From positions 248,001 through 312,000 of the forward strand of contig CAVSZK010000004.1 in assembly GCA_963732415.1 (NCBI GenBank): a stretch of 64,000 nucleotides of DNA, read 5' to 3'. Source of the DNA: RPQJ01 sp963732415 (GTDB lineage: Bacteria > Pseudomonadota > Gammaproteobacteria > Steroidobacterales > Steroidobacteraceae). The position numbers and the translations under genes are program-made. The notes beneath the pieces are model-generated. The model was not told the origin of the DNA and made no database searches. It was given only the letters and a program-made list of their open reading frames with translations. Shown here one piece after another: positions 37,113 through 46,216 of the stretch (the first letter of the stretch is position 1; every line of letters begins with the position of its first letter).

Positions 37113-38309
37113 ATGGCGAAAGTCATTCGCATGAGTGACGTTGACCTCAAGGGAAAGCGTGTGCTCATCCGTGAGGACCTCAACGTTCCGGTGAAAAACG
37201 GCGTAGTGACCAGCGACGCACGCATCCGCGCCTCGCTGCCGACGATCCGCGCGGCCCACGCTGCGGGCGCGAGGGTCATCCTGATGTCCCACCTCGGCCG
37301 TCCCGAGGAGGGCGTTCCCGCGGAGGAGTTTTCGCTCGCGCCGGTCGCTGCGCGCATCTCGGAGCTGCTCGGCCTGAAGGTGCGTTTCGAGCGACAGTGG
37401 CTGGACGGCGTCGCCTGTGAACCGGGCGAGATCGTGCTGGTCGAGAACGTGCGCTTCAACAAGGGCGAGAAGAAGAACCGCGACGACCTCGCGCGGAAAA
37501 TGGCGGCGCTGTGCGACGTCTACGTGATGGACGCGTTCGCAACCGCGCACCGTGCCGAGGCCAGCACCAACGGGGTGGCGAAGTTCGCGCCGGTGGCCTG
37601 CGCCGGCCCGCTGCTCACCGGCGAGCTGGAGGCGCTCGAGAAGGCTCTCCACGATCCGAAGCGCCCGCTGGTCGCCATCGTCGGTGGGTCGAAGGTATCG
37701 ACCAAGCTCACCGTGCTCGAGAACCTGCTCGGCAAGGTGGACCGGCTCATCGTCGGCGGCGGCATCGCCAACACCTTCCTCGCGGCGGCGGGATATCCGA
37801 TCGGCAAGTCGCTGCATGAAGCGGAGATGATCGACATCGCGCGCGGGCTGCTCGAGCGCTCGAAAGCGTCCGGCGTCGAGATCCCGCTGCCGAGCGACGT
37901 GGTGGTGGCCGACGAGTTCTCGGCCACCGCGGAGGCGGACGTGAAACCCGTCGCGGCAGTCGGTCCCGGGGAAATGATCCTGGACATCGGGCCTGACACG
38001 GCCGAGCGATTCGCGGCCGGGCTCGAGGGCGCCGGCACGGTGCTTTGGAACGGGCCGGTCGGCGTGTTCGAGTTCGACCAGTTCGGCGAGGGAACGCGTG
38101 TCATCGCCCAGGCGGTTGCTCGCAGCCCGGCGTTCTCGATCGCCGGCGGCGGCGACACCATAGCGGCCATCGAGAAGTACGGCGTCGCCGGCGACATCTC
38201 CTACATATCGACCGCCGGCGGGGCCTTCCTCGAGTTCCTCGAGGGCAAGAAGCTGCCGGCGGTGGAAGTGCTGGAGGCGAGGGCGACGCCCGGGACTGTC
38301 CCCGCTTAG
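37113..38309 (+). CDS. pgk: Phosphoglycerate kinase
   Basis: 398 residues; I chose the ATG at 37113 (MAKVIRMSDVDLKGKRVLIR) because GGAGA lies in front of it, so the GTG at 37101 is only its upstream frame. Family marks are REDLNVPV, ILMSHLGRPEEG, LLGLKVRF, LVENVRFNKGEK and GGSKVSTKLTVL, with WNGPVGVFEFDQF and GGGDTIAAIEKYG at the C-terminus. The last codons and the TAG (38307-38309) lie inside a GGGGACAGTCCCC-type repeat. Confidence 0.96.
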   Translation: MAKVIRMSDVDLKGKRVLIREDLNVPVKNGVVTSDARIRASLPTIRAAHAAGARVILMSHLGRPEEGVPAEEFSLAPVAARISELLGLKVRFERQWLDGVACEPGEIVLVENVRFNKGEKKNRDDLARKMAALCDVYVMDAFATAHRAEASTNGVAKFAPVACAGPLLTGELEALEKALHDPKRPLVAIVGGSKVSTKLTVLENLLGKVDRLIVGGGIANTFLAAAGYPIGKSLHEAEMIDIARGLLERSKASGVEIPLPSDVVVADEFSATAEADVKPVAAVGPGEMILDIGPDTAERFAAGLEGAGTVLWNGPVGVFEFDQFGEGTRVIAQAVARSPAFSIAGGGDTIAAIEKYGVAGDISYISTAGGAFLEFLEGKKLPAVEVLEARATPGTVPA

Positions 38310-38374
38310 GGGACAGTCCCCTCTAAAGGGCAACAGGCGCAAGGGACAGTCCCCCGGGCGGGGACGGTTCCCTG
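38291..38374. repeat. GGGGAC(A/T)GTCCCC palindrome cluster, forming the end of pgk
   Basis: Three units: a hairpin GGGACTGTCCCC (38292-38303) with GGGGACAGTCCC (38309-38320), then GGGACAGTCCC and GGGGACGGTTCCC in 38343-38372. The pgk TAG is in the loop of the first hairpin, and the last pgk residues GTVPA are coded by the repeat. The same unit occurs next to the fossil region at 15885-15915. Confidence 0.8.
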
Positions 38375-38440
38375 CCGCCCCTAGCCACGACCCCGCAACT
38401 TCCGCACTATCCGCAAACCGCCAGTCATTACCGGTTACCA

Positions 38441-39871
38441 ATGCTCCGCAGAACCAAGATCGTCGCCACTCTCGGTCCCGCCACCGACGCGCCGGGCATG
38501 CTCGAGGAAGTCATCCGCCGCGGCGCGGACGTCGTGCGTGTCAATTTCTCCCACGGCACGGCGAGCGACCACCGCAAGCGCGTCGAGGGCGTGCGTCGCG
38601 CGGCGCTGGCCGTGGGCAAGCACGTCGCCGTTCTCGGGGACCTGCAGGGCCCCAAGATCCGCATAGAGGGATTCGCCTCGGGTGCCGCGGTGCTCACTGA
38701 GGGCGAGCCCTTCGCGCTCGACCCGGTGATAGGCGCGCGGGATGGCACCGACCGGGCCGTCGGCATGACCTACCCGGATCTCGCAAAGGACGTCGCGTCC
38801 GGCGACGAGTTGATCCTTGGCGACGGGCAGATCGAACTGCGTGTCACCGGCATCGAGGGGGCCAGGGTCGAGTGCGTGGTGATCACCGGTGGTGAGCTAT
38901 CCGACCACAAGGGCATCAACCGGCGCGGCGGCGGGCTGTCGGCCAAGGCGCTCACGGACAAGGATCGCGAGGACGTGCTGCTCGCGGCGTCGCTGGACGT
39001 GGACTACCTGGCGGTTTCGTTCGTGCGCCAGGCCTCGGACGTCGAGGAAGCGCGAGCGCTGCTGACCGCCGCAGGCAGCGACGCGCGCATCGTCGCCAAG
39101 ATAGAGCGCAGCGAAGCCATCCCGGCGCTCGAGCAGATCATCAAGGCCAGCGACGCCGTGATGGTCGCGCGCGGCGACCTCGGCGTGGAGGTCGGCTACG
39201 CGCAGCTCACCGGCTTGCAGAAGCAGATCCTGCACATGGCCCGCAGCCTCGATCGCGTCACGATCACCGCGACGCAGATGATGGAATCGATGATCCACAG
39301 TCCGGTGCCGACGCGCGCCGAAGTTTCAGACGTGGCCAATGCGGTGCTCGACGGCAGCGACGCGGTGATGCTCTCCGGCGAGTCCGCAGTCGGGAAGTAC
39401 CCGAGCCGGGCGGTCGAGGCAATGGCCGAGGTGATCGAGGGCGCTGAGACATACCAGCTCGCACGCACGCGCGGTCGTGACCGCATCGAGGGTCGTGTCA
39501 CGGAGTTTGCGCAGGCCATCGCGCACGCGGTGATGTTTACCGCCAATCACATGGACGTCGAGGCCATCGTCGCATTGACGGAATCCGGATCGACGCCGCT
39601 CTACATGTCGCGCATTCGTTCGGACATACCGATTTTCGCCTTTACCCGCCACGAGCGAACGCAGCGACGCGTGGCGTTGTACCGAGGCGTCTATCCGATC
39701 CCGTTCGACATCGTGCACACTGAGCCCGCGAAACTCTATTCTGCGATCTCGAAGGAACTGCTCGATCGCGGGCTCGTCGGCCTGGGAGACGAGCTGATCC
39801 TGACACTGGGCGAGCTCTCTGGTGTCTCGGGCGGCACCAACACCATGAAGCTGCTCACGGTGGAGCAATAG
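38441..39871 (+). CDS. pyk: Pyruvate kinase
   Basis: 476 residues, type II-like single-subunit length. Motifs are TKIVATLGPATDAPGMLEE, VRVNFSHGTASDHRKRV, GDLQGPKIRIEGF, the Mg/K site MVARGDLGVEVGY and ATQMMESMIHSPVPTRAEVS. No Shine-Dalgarno is evident before the ATG. It follows pgk across a repeat-filled gap of 131 bases. No fba gene is at the end of the cluster, where it often stands in related arrangements. Confidence 0.95.
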   Translation: MLRRTKIVATLGPATDAPGMLEEVIRRGADVVRVNFSHGTASDHRKRVEGVRRAALAVGKHVAVLGDLQGPKIRIEGFASGAAVLTEGEPFALDPVIGARDGTDRAVGMTYPDLAKDVASGDELILGDGQIELRVTGIEGARVECVVITGGELSDHKGINRRGGGLSAKALTDKDREDVLLAASLDVDYLAVSFVRQASDVEEARALLTAAGSDARIVAKIERSEAIPALEQIIKASDAVMVARGDLGVEVGYAQLTGLQKQILHMARSLDRVTITATQMMESMIHSPVPTRAEVSDVANAVLDGSDAVMLSGESAVGKYPSRAVEAMAEVIEGAETYQLARTRGRDRIEGRVTEFAQAIAHAVMFTANHMDVEAIVALTESGSTPLYMSRIRSDIPIFAFTRHERTQRRVALYRGVYPIPFDIVHTEPAKLYSAISKELLDRGLVGLGDELILTLGELSGVSGGTNTMKLLTVEQ

Positions 39872-39897
39872 CCGCGGCCGCGGCTGGAGGAGCCTGA

Positions 39898-40755
39898 GTG
39901 ACTGGAAAATTCGAAGGCACGGAGCGCTACGTCGCGACCGAGGACCTGATGATGGCGGTCAATGCCGCCGTGACGCTGGCCAGGCCGCTGCTCGTCAAGG
40001 GCGAGCCGGGCACCGGCAAGACACAGCTCGCCGAGGAGATCGCCCTGGCGCTGGGCAAGCCGCTCTATCGCTGGCACATCAAGTCCACGACCAAGGCCCA
40101 GCACGGTCTCTACGAATACGACGCCGTCTCGCGGCTGCGCGACTCGCAACTGGGCGAGGCCAAGGTCCACGACATCGGCAACTACATCGTCAAGGGGCGC
40201 ATGTGGGAGGCGTTCGACAGCGAAGAGCAGGCGGTGCTGCTGATCGACGAGATCGACAAGGCCGACATCGAGTTCCCGAACGACCTGCTGCTCGAGCTCG
40301 ATCGCATGGAGTTCTTCGTCTACGAGACGCGCGAACTCGTCAAGGCGCGGCACCGGCCGATCGTGGTGATTACCAGCAACAACGAGAAGGAACTGCCGGA
40401 CGCGTTCCTGCGTCGCTGCTTCTTCCACTTCATCCGCTTCCCGGACGCGGAGACGATGACGCGCATCGTCGCGGTTCACTACCCGCATTTGAAGCGCGAG
40501 TTGCTTGCCGAGGCGCTGAACGCGTTCTACAGGCTGCGCGAGGTGCCGGGACTGAAGAAGAAGCCCTCGACGTCCGAGCTGCTCGACTGGCTCAAGCTGC
40601 TGCTTGCCGAGGACGTGCCCCCGGAGGCCTTGCACAGCGACGATCCGCGCAAGAGTCTGCCGCCGATGTACGGCGCGCTGCTGAAGAACGAACAGGACGT
40701 ACACCTGTTCGAGCAGCTGGTCTTCCTGCAGCGGCGGCAGCAGAACCGCAGCTGA
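39898..40755 (+). CDS. MoxR-family AAA+ ATPase
   Basis: 285-residue MoxR/RavA-type AAA+ protein starting at GTG behind GGAGGAG. The Walker A is GEPGTGKTQLAEE, Walker B LLIDEIDKADIEF, and sensor region ITSNNEKELPDAFLRRC. MoxR ATPases act with VWA proteins as chaperones that insert metal cofactors or assemble enzymes. The next gene codes for a VWA protein, the expected partner. The client enzyme is not in the window. Confidence 0.9.
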   Translation: MTGKFEGTERYVATEDLMMAVNAAVTLARPLLVKGEPGTGKTQLAEEIALALGKPLYRWHIKSTTKAQHGLYEYDAVSRLRDSQLGEAKVHDIGNYIVKGRMWEAFDSEEQAVLLIDEIDKADIEFPNDLLLELDRMEFFVYETRELVKARHRPIVVITSNNEKELPDAFLRRCFFHFIRFPDAETMTRIVAVHYPHLKRELLAEALNAFYRLREVPGLKKKPSTSELLDWLKLLLAEDVPPEALHSDDPRKSLPPMYGALLKNEQDVHLFEQLVFLQRRQQNRS

Positions 40756-40819
40756 ATGCGGCCATGAATCGCGCCGCGCGCCTGGCCGCGGATGGCTGCC
40801 GGAATGTTCCGGGCGGGCC

Positions 40820-41995
40820 GTGCTGACGCGCTTCTTCTTCACGCTGCGCGAGGCCGGTATCCCGGTGTCGCTCACCGAGCACCTGACGCTGCTCGAAGCG
40901 CTCGAGGCGCGTGTCGCGAGCCTGCGCGTGGACGACTTCTACTGGCTCGCGCGCGCGGCGCTGGTGAAGGACGAAAAATTCTTCGACCGCTTCGACCGTG
41001 CGTTCGCCGCGCACTTCAAGGGCATCGAGCAAGCCTTCGCTTCGATGGAAGAATCCCTGCCCGAGGACTGGCTGCGAAAGCTCATCGAGCGCGACTTCAC
41101 CGAGGAGGAGAAGGCGCAGATCGAGGCGCTCGGCGGCTGGGACAAGCTGATGCAGACGCTCGAGGAGCGGCTGAAGGAGCAGCAGGGCCGGCACGAGGGC
41201 GGCAACAAGTGGATCGGCACCGGCGGGACCTCACCGTTCGGTCACGGTGGCTACAACCCGGAAGGGATTCGCATCGGTGGGGCAGGCGGCCAGAAGAAGG
41301 CGGTCAAGGTCTGGGAGCGGCGTGACTACCGCAACCTCGACGACACGGTCGAGCTCGGCACGCGCAACATCAAGATCGCGCTCAGGAAGCTGCGCCGCTT
41401 CGCGCGCGAGGGGGCCGCTGACGAATTCGACCTCGGGGGCACCATCGATGCCACGGCCCGAAATGCGGGGCTGCTGGACCTGAAGTTCGTGCCCGAGCGG
41501 CACAACGCGGTGAAGGTGCTGTTGTTCCTCGACGTCGGCGGCTCGATGGAGAGCCACGTGCGGGTGTGCGAGGAGCTCTTCTCGGCGACCCGCAGCGAGT
41601 TCAAGCACCTCGAATACTACTACTTCCACAACTTCATCTACGAGTCTGTGTGGAAGGACGGGCGGCGGCGGCACTCCGAGCGCACGCCGCTCGCCGAGAT
41701 ACTGCGGACCTATCCCCCCGACTATCGGGTGATCTTCGTCGGCGACGCGAGCATGAGTCCCTACGAGATCATGCAGCCGGGCGGCAGCATCGAGCACTGG
41801 AACGACGAGGCGGGCGCGGTGTGGATGCGGCGCCTGACGCAACGCTTCCGCCGCCACGCTTGGCTCAACCCGGAGCCCGAGGACCGCTGGGACTACACGG
41901 CCTCGATCGACATGGTGCGCCAGCTACTCGAGGACCGGATGTACCCGCTGACGCTGGCGGGACTCGATCGCGGTATCAAGGCGCTGAAGAACTGA
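40820..41995 (+). CDS. VWA-domain protein of the CoxE type
   Basis: 391 residues, partner of the MoxR ATPase. The N-terminal half is helical (LTRFFFTLREAGIPVSLTEH), the middle has GTGGTSPFGHGGYNPEGIRI, and the C-terminal VWA domain shows the MIDAS motif LFLDVGGSMESHVRVCEE. The family occurs in carbon-monoxide dehydrogenase and aerobic metalloenzyme assembly clusters (CoxE), but the present pair has no cox genes beside it. GTG start at 40820 is read directly after a short gap from the ATPase gene. A double palindromic repeat follows the stop. Confidence 0.9.
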   Translation: MLTRFFFTLREAGIPVSLTEHLTLLEALEARVASLRVDDFYWLARAALVKDEKFFDRFDRAFAAHFKGIEQAFASMEESLPEDWLRKLIERDFTEEEKAQIEALGGWDKLMQTLEERLKEQQGRHEGGNKWIGTGGTSPFGHGGYNPEGIRIGGAGGQKKAVKVWERRDYRNLDDTVELGTRNIKIALRKLRRFAREGAADEFDLGGTIDATARNAGLLDLKFVPERHNAVKVLLFLDVGGSMESHVRVCEELFSATRSEFKHLEYYYFHNFIYESVWKDGRRRHSERTPLAEILRTYPPDYRVIFVGDASMSPYEIMQPGGSIEHWNDEAGAVWMRRLTQRFRRHAWLNPEPEDRWDYTASIDMVRQLLEDRMYPLTLAGLDRGIKALKN

Positions 41996-41999
41996 AGAA

Positions 42000-42050
42000 A
42001 ATAGGTGCCAGGCACCGAATTTTCATTAATCGGTGCCTGGCACCTATTTA
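42000..42050. repeat. Palindromic repeat copy 4 (19-bp inverted arms)
   Basis: Two TAGGTGCC-type units arranged as perfect 19-base inverted arms (42000-42018 and 42032-42050) around an AT-rich 13-base spacer. It lies between the convergent VWA and peroxiredoxin genes, four bases after the VWA stop, and should act as a strong stem-loop on either strand. Confidence 0.85.
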
Positions 42051-42062
42051 TTGCAGAGGCTT

Positions 42063-42614
42063 TCAGCCGGTCTTGTCCGCCGCCTTCAGGGCCTTCAGGT
42101 CGTCGAGTACGGCCGTGGAGTGGCCCTCCGGGTCGACGGTCTCGTAGCGCTTCGCGACGCGGCCCTGGGGATCGATGATGAAGGTCTCACGCTTGGCCAT
42201 CTCCATCACGCCCATGTAGGTCTTGAGCACGCCGTATTCCTTGGCCACCGACTTGGTCGGGTCGGCCAGCAATGTGAATGGCAGGCTGTGCTTTTCGGCG
42301 AACTCCTTGTGGTCTGCAACGTCGTCGACGCTGACCCCGAGAACGACCGCGCCTTCCTTGTCGAACGCAAAGATGTTGTCGCGGAAGGCGCAGGCTTCGG
42401 TCGTGCAGCCGGGCGTGCCGTCCTTCGGGTAGAAATAGAGCACCACCCACTTGCCCTTGTAGTCCGAAAGGCTGTGCCACTTGCCGTCCTGGTCCTGCAG
42501 CTTGAACGGCGGCGCCGCACTGCCGACGGCCGGTGCATCCGCAAATGCCGGGAGCGCGAACGCCAGCAGGGCGGCGAACAGCGTTGCGAGGCGAATCGGG
42601 GCAGTGTGGGTCAT
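42063..42614 (-). CDS. Peroxiredoxin (thioredoxin-dependent, BCP/AhpC-TSA type), exported
   Basis: 183 residues with a signal peptide (LATLFAALLAFALPAFADAPA), so it acts in the periplasm. The peroxidatic motif is YPKDGTPGCTTEACAFRDN, with a second cysteine as in the BCP subfamily, and RETFIIDPQGRVAKRYETV at the end. It would reduce peroxides or lipid hydroperoxides with a thioredoxin-like donor. It lies alone, divergent from the patatin gene. Confidence 0.92.
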   Translation of the reverse strand: MTHTAPIRLATLFAALLAFALPAFADAPAVGSAAPPFKLQDQDGKWHSLSDYKGKWVVLYFYPKDGTPGCTTEACAFRDNIFAFDKEGAVVLGVSVDDVADHKEFAEKHSLPFTLLADPTKSVAKEYGVLKTYMGVMEMAKRETFIIDPQGRVAKRYETVDPEGHSTAVLDDLKALKAADKTG

Positions 42615-42730
42615 GAGGGTCTCCAGGTCGGGGCTTCGAGTCGGGGCATGCCATACTAATCCCCGGCCGGCACCCTGTCAGCGAGGGCGACGGATTGCAA
42701 GTATTGGAGTCCGATACCAACTACGTATTC

Positions 42731-43852
42731 ATGGAGAATCGCGAGGCGCTGGTGCTCGCGGGCGGCGGTGCGCGTGCCGCCTACCAGGTGGGTGTGCTCG
42801 GCGCGATCGCCGAGTGGCTGCCTGCAGACGCTGCCTGTCCATTCGAGGTGCTGGTAGGTACCTCGGCCGGTGCGCTCAATGCGGCGACGCTGGTCTCCCG
42901 TGCTTCGAACTTCCGCGAAGGCGTGGCCGTGCTCGAGAAGGTCTGGTCGGAATTCCACGTCGATCACGTCGTTCGGGCCGACCCGATGACCACGGCCCGA
43001 GCGGGCCTGCACTGGGTCCTGTCCATGATGTCGGGTGGCTGGCTGTTGCCGCCGCCGCGCTCGCTGCTCGACACTGCTCCGCTGCGCGAACTGCTGCTGC
43101 GCACGATACCGATGGACGGCATCAGGGCCAGCGTCGAGGCCGGCCTGGTGCGGGCGCTGGCGGTTGCGACCACCAGCTATTCGACCGGCCAGGCCGTGGC
43201 ATTCTTCGACGGTGCGCGAGAGGTCGAGCAGTGGTCCAGGGTCCGTCGTGCTGGCGTGCGTCGCCACATCGACATCGACGTCCTGATGGCCAGCGCCGCG
43301 ATCCCGTTCATCTTCCCGTCAGGCAAGGTGGATGGCGACTACTACGGGGACGGCGCGATGCGCCAGCTCGCGCCGTTGAGCCCCGCGGTGCACCTCGGGG
43401 CCAACCGGGTGCTGGTCGTCGGCACCAGGGCGGAATCGGCGGCATCGCCAGCCGACGGTTCAATCGGCCGGCCTCCCAGCCCCGGGCACCTGCTCGGCTT
43501 CGTGCTCGATTCGCTGTTCACCGACGGCTTGTCGATCGACCTGGAGCGACTCCGGCAGATCAACGGCATCCTGCAGGCGGACGGCGCGGGCACGGTCGAG
43601 GATCGCAGGCCGATCGAGGCGCTGGTGATCGAGCCCACCGACGACCCGACTGCGCTGGCCCGACGGCACCTGAACGCAATGCCGCGCAGCCTTCGCACTT
43701 TGCTCAGGACGATCGGTGCGCTCGAGGCGCGTGGCGGCCTGTTGGCGAGCTACCTGCTGTTCGAGTCCGCATACACGACCGAGTTGATGCGCCTCGGCCG
43801 CGCGGACGCGCAGGCGCGGCGGGCGGAGATCGAGGCCTACCTGGTCGGTTAG
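42731..43852 (+). CDS. Patatin-like phospholipase
   Basis: 373 residues from the ATG at 42731; a TTG at 42695 with a fair GAGG in front would add 12 residues. The patatin marks are the oxyanion loop LVLAGGGARAAYQVGVLG, the nucleophile LVGTSAGALNAA and the catalytic aspartate in GDYYGDGAMRQLAPL. No signal peptide is visible, so it is probably cytoplasmic or peripheral. It hydrolyses acyl esters of phospholipids; the physiological role is unknown. Ends before a palindromic repeat. Confidence 0.88.
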   Translation: MENREALVLAGGGARAAYQVGVLGAIAEWLPADAACPFEVLVGTSAGALNAATLVSRASNFREGVAVLEKVWSEFHVDHVVRADPMTTARAGLHWVLSMMSGGWLLPPPRSLLDTAPLRELLLRTIPMDGIRASVEAGLVRALAVATTSYSTGQAVAFFDGAREVEQWSRVRRAGVRRHIDIDVLMASAAIPFIFPSGKVDGDYYGDGAMRQLAPLSPAVHLGANRVLVVGTRAESAASPADGSIGRPPSPGHLLGFVLDSLFTDGLSIDLERLRQINGILQADGAGTVEDRRPIEALVIEPTDDPTALARRHLNAMPRSLRTLLRTIGALEARGGLLASYLLFESAYTTELMRLGRADAQARRAEIEAYLVG

Positions 43853-43862
43853 GGCGAGCGAC

Positions 43863-43901
43863 AAATAGGTGCCTGGCACCTATTTATGGCACCTATTTAT
43901 T
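43863..43901. repeat. Palindromic repeat copy 5 plus a partial unit that supplies the rapZ stop
   Basis: A complete palindrome (43863-43885, TAGGTGCC-T-GGCACCTA core) followed by a half unit ATGGCACCTATTTATT. The rapZ stop codon on the minus strand (43897-43899) lies in this half unit. The patatin stop is 11 bases to the left. Confidence 0.85.
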
Positions 43902-44769
43902 CGTGGCGGCGGCTGGCGAGGTCGCGATGGCGCACCAGCGCCTGCCCGAAGCTGGTGTTGAAGTGCGCTGCAAGCTTCTCAGCGAGATACACGGAGCGGT
44001 GCTGCCCGCCCGTGCAGCCGACTGCGACCGTGAGATAACTTCGGTTCGAGCGCACCAGTGACGGCAGCCAGCGCTGCAGGAATCCGGTGATGTCGGCGAG
44101 AAATGCCGCAGCATCTTCCTGCTCATCGAGGAAGCGGGCGACGGGTGCGTCGCGGCCCGTGAGATCCCGCAGCGACGGCTCCCAGTAGGGGTTGGGCAGT
44201 GCCCGCGCGTCGAACACGAAGTCCGCGTCGTCGGGAACTCCGTGCCGGTACGCGAACGACTCGAACAGCAGCGACGGTCCGGAGCCCGGGCGCTCGACTA
44301 CCCGCGCCCGCATCAGTTCCCGGAGATCGTGTACCGACATCTGCGATGTGTCGATGGTCAGGTCGGCGGCGGTTGCGACCGGTGCGAGCAGCCGGAGTTC
44401 CTGCTCCAGCGCTTCCTTGAGCCCGAGCCCTTCCCGGCTGAGCGGGTGGCGACGACGTGTCTCGCTGAAGCGCTTGAGCAGCACGTCATTGCTGGCGCGC
44501 AGGAACAGGATGTCGCAGCCGATGCCGCTGCGCCGGAGCTCCGCCACCAGCCTGGGCACGTCCGCAAGGTCTTCGGGCCGGTTTCGCGCGTCGATGCCGA
44601 CTGCCGTCAACCGGTAAGACGGCTCGCTGGTGCGCACCGTGTAGGCGATGAATCCCGGCAGCAGCCCCGCGGGCATGTTGTCCACGCAGTAGTAGTCCAG
44701 GTCCTCGAGCATGTTGAGCGCCACGCTCTTGCCGGAACCCGACAGGCCGCTGACGATGACGAGGCGCAT
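43897..44769 (-). CDS. rapZ: RNase adapter protein RapZ
   Basis: 290 residues. The Walker A motif VSGLSGSGKSVALN begins at residue 6, and the C-terminal domain ends in SYLTVAVGCTGGQHRSVYLA. In enterobacteria RapZ senses glucosamine-6-phosphate and guides RNase E to sRNA GlmZ; in other Gammaproteobacteria the role is less clear. It is placed directly after rpoN (gap three bases), in the usual cluster, but hpf and ptsN, which normally lie between, are absent. Confidence 0.93.
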   Translation of the reverse strand: MRLVIVSGLSGSGKSVALNMLEDLDYYCVDNMPAGLLPGFIAYTVRTSEPSYRLTAVGIDARNRPEDLADVPRLVAELRRSGIGCDILFLRASNDVLLKRFSETRRRHPLSREGLGLKEALEQELRLLAPVATAADLTIDTSQMSVHDLRELMRARVVERPGSGPSLLFESFAYRHGVPDDADFVFDARALPNPYWEPSLRDLTGRDAPVARFLDEQEDAAAFLADITGFLQRWLPSLVRSNRSYLTVAVGCTGGQHRSVYLAEKLAAHFNTSFGQALVRHRDLASRRHE

Positions 44770-44772
44770 GAC

Positions 44773-46209
44773 TCAGCCCGGCCTCGCGTGCCGGCGCTCG
44801 CTGGAGGTGGCAAGCCCCAGCGCCTCGCGGTACTTGGCGACCGTGCGCCGCGCGACCTTCACGCCCTCCCCGGACAGGGCCCCGGCGATCTGTGCGTCGC
44901 TCAAGGGCTTGTCCGGCGGTTCTTCGGCGATCAGCTTGCGGATGCGGGCGCGGATCGCGACCGAGGAGATGTCCTCGCCGTCTGCTCCCGACACGTGGCT
45001 CGAGAAAAAGTACCGGAACTCGAAGATGCCGCGCGGCGTGTGCATGTACTTCCCGGTGGTCACCCGGGACACCGTCGACTCGTGCAGGCCGATGGTCTCG
45101 GCAACGTCGCGCAGGATCATCGGCTGCATCGCTTCGTCGCCTTTCTCGAGGAACGCGACCTGGCGCTGCACGATCGTGCGCGCCACTTTCAGCAGTGTCT
45201 CGCCGCGAATTTCCAGGCTGCGGATGAGCCAGCGTGCTTCCTGCAGCTGCGCGCGCAGCGTCGCGTAATCGTGCGACCGCGTCACGAGCCCGGCGTATCC
45301 CTGGTTGACCCTCAGGCGCGGGACCGAGGCCGGATTGACCTCGACGATCCAGCCTTGCGCGCTGCGCCGGACAAACACGTCCGGGACGATGTACTCGGGC
45401 GGCGCACTCTCGAATGCCGCACCGGGGCGCGGACTGCAGCCACGGATCAGCGCAAGCGCGGAGTGCAGTGTGTCTTCGTCCACGCCCAGTCGCTGCGTGA
45501 GGCCGGCAAGGTCGCGATCCGCCATTTCCTGCAGGTGTTCCGCGGCGATCGAGAGCGCAAGTTCGCGGCCCGGCGTGTCCGGCTCGAGCTGCGCAAGCTG
45601 CAGGCAGATGCACTCGGCCACGGTGCGGGCCCCGACGCCGGCCGGGTCGAGCGTCTGGAGAAAGCCGAGCACGCGCACGACATCGGCCTCCGAGACCGGA
45701 AGGTCGGCGCTCAGGCTGCTCGCGATGTCGGCCGGCGTCTCGGTCAGGTAGCCGTCGTCGTTGAGCGCGTCCACCAGCGCCTCACCTATCCACACCTCGA
45801 GCGGGTCGAGGCTGCTTACCTCGAGTTGCCAGATCAAGTGCTGGTGCAGGTTGCGGTCGCGGTCGTCGGTGAATTCGAGCGGGCGATCGTCCTCGTCCTG
45901 GGCCCGGCCGTCTCCCGACGGCGTGGAGGAATCGGACCAGGGGTCCTCCATTTCGACCACGATCTCGTCGGCAGGCGGGCCATCGGCCTCGCCGTCGTCG
46001 GCATCCTCGCCTGCCGGCGCCGGCTGGTCGAGCGATGCGAGGTCGATCTGCTCGTCCTCCTCGGTCTCCAGCATCACGTTGCTCTCGAGGGCCTCCTGGA
46101 GCTGGGCCTGGAGTTCGAGCACGGGGAGCTGCAGAAGCCTGATCGCCTGTTGCAGCTGGGGCGTCATCGTCAGCTGCTGACCGAGCTTGAGCTGCAGGGA
46201 TGGTTTCAT
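44773..46209 (-). CDS. rpoN: RNA polymerase sigma-54 factor
   Basis: 478 residues. The N-terminal region I is glutamine- and leucine-rich (MKPSLQLKLGQQLTMTPQLQ), followed by an acidic linker, the core-binding domain and, near the C-terminus, the RpoN box ARRTVAKYREALGL. I chose the ATG at 46209; a second ATG immediately before it is possible. Sigma-54 directs activator-dependent transcription of nitrogen, motility and other genes. The gene lies between lptB and rapZ. Confidence 0.96.
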   Translation of the reverse strand: MKPSLQLKLGQQLTMTPQLQQAIRLLQLPVLELQAQLQEALESNVMLETEEDEQIDLASLDQPAPAGEDADDGEADGPPADEIVVEMEDPWSDSSTPSGDGRAQDEDDRPLEFTDDRDRNLHQHLIWQLEVSSLDPLEVWIGEALVDALNDDGYLTETPADIASSLSADLPVSEADVVRVLGFLQTLDPAGVGARTVAECICLQLAQLEPDTPGRELALSIAAEHLQEMADRDLAGLTQRLGVDEDTLHSALALIRGCSPRPGAAFESAPPEYIVPDVFVRRSAQGWIVEVNPASVPRLRVNQGYAGLVTRSHDYATLRAQLQEARWLIRSLEIRGETLLKVARTIVQRQVAFLEKGDEAMQPMILRDVAETIGLHESTVSRVTTGKYMHTPRGIFEFRYFFSSHVSGADGEDISSVAIRARIRKLIAEEPPDKPLSDAQIAGALSGEGVKVARRTVAKYREALGLATSSERRHARPG

Positions 46210-46216
46210 CATCGCG

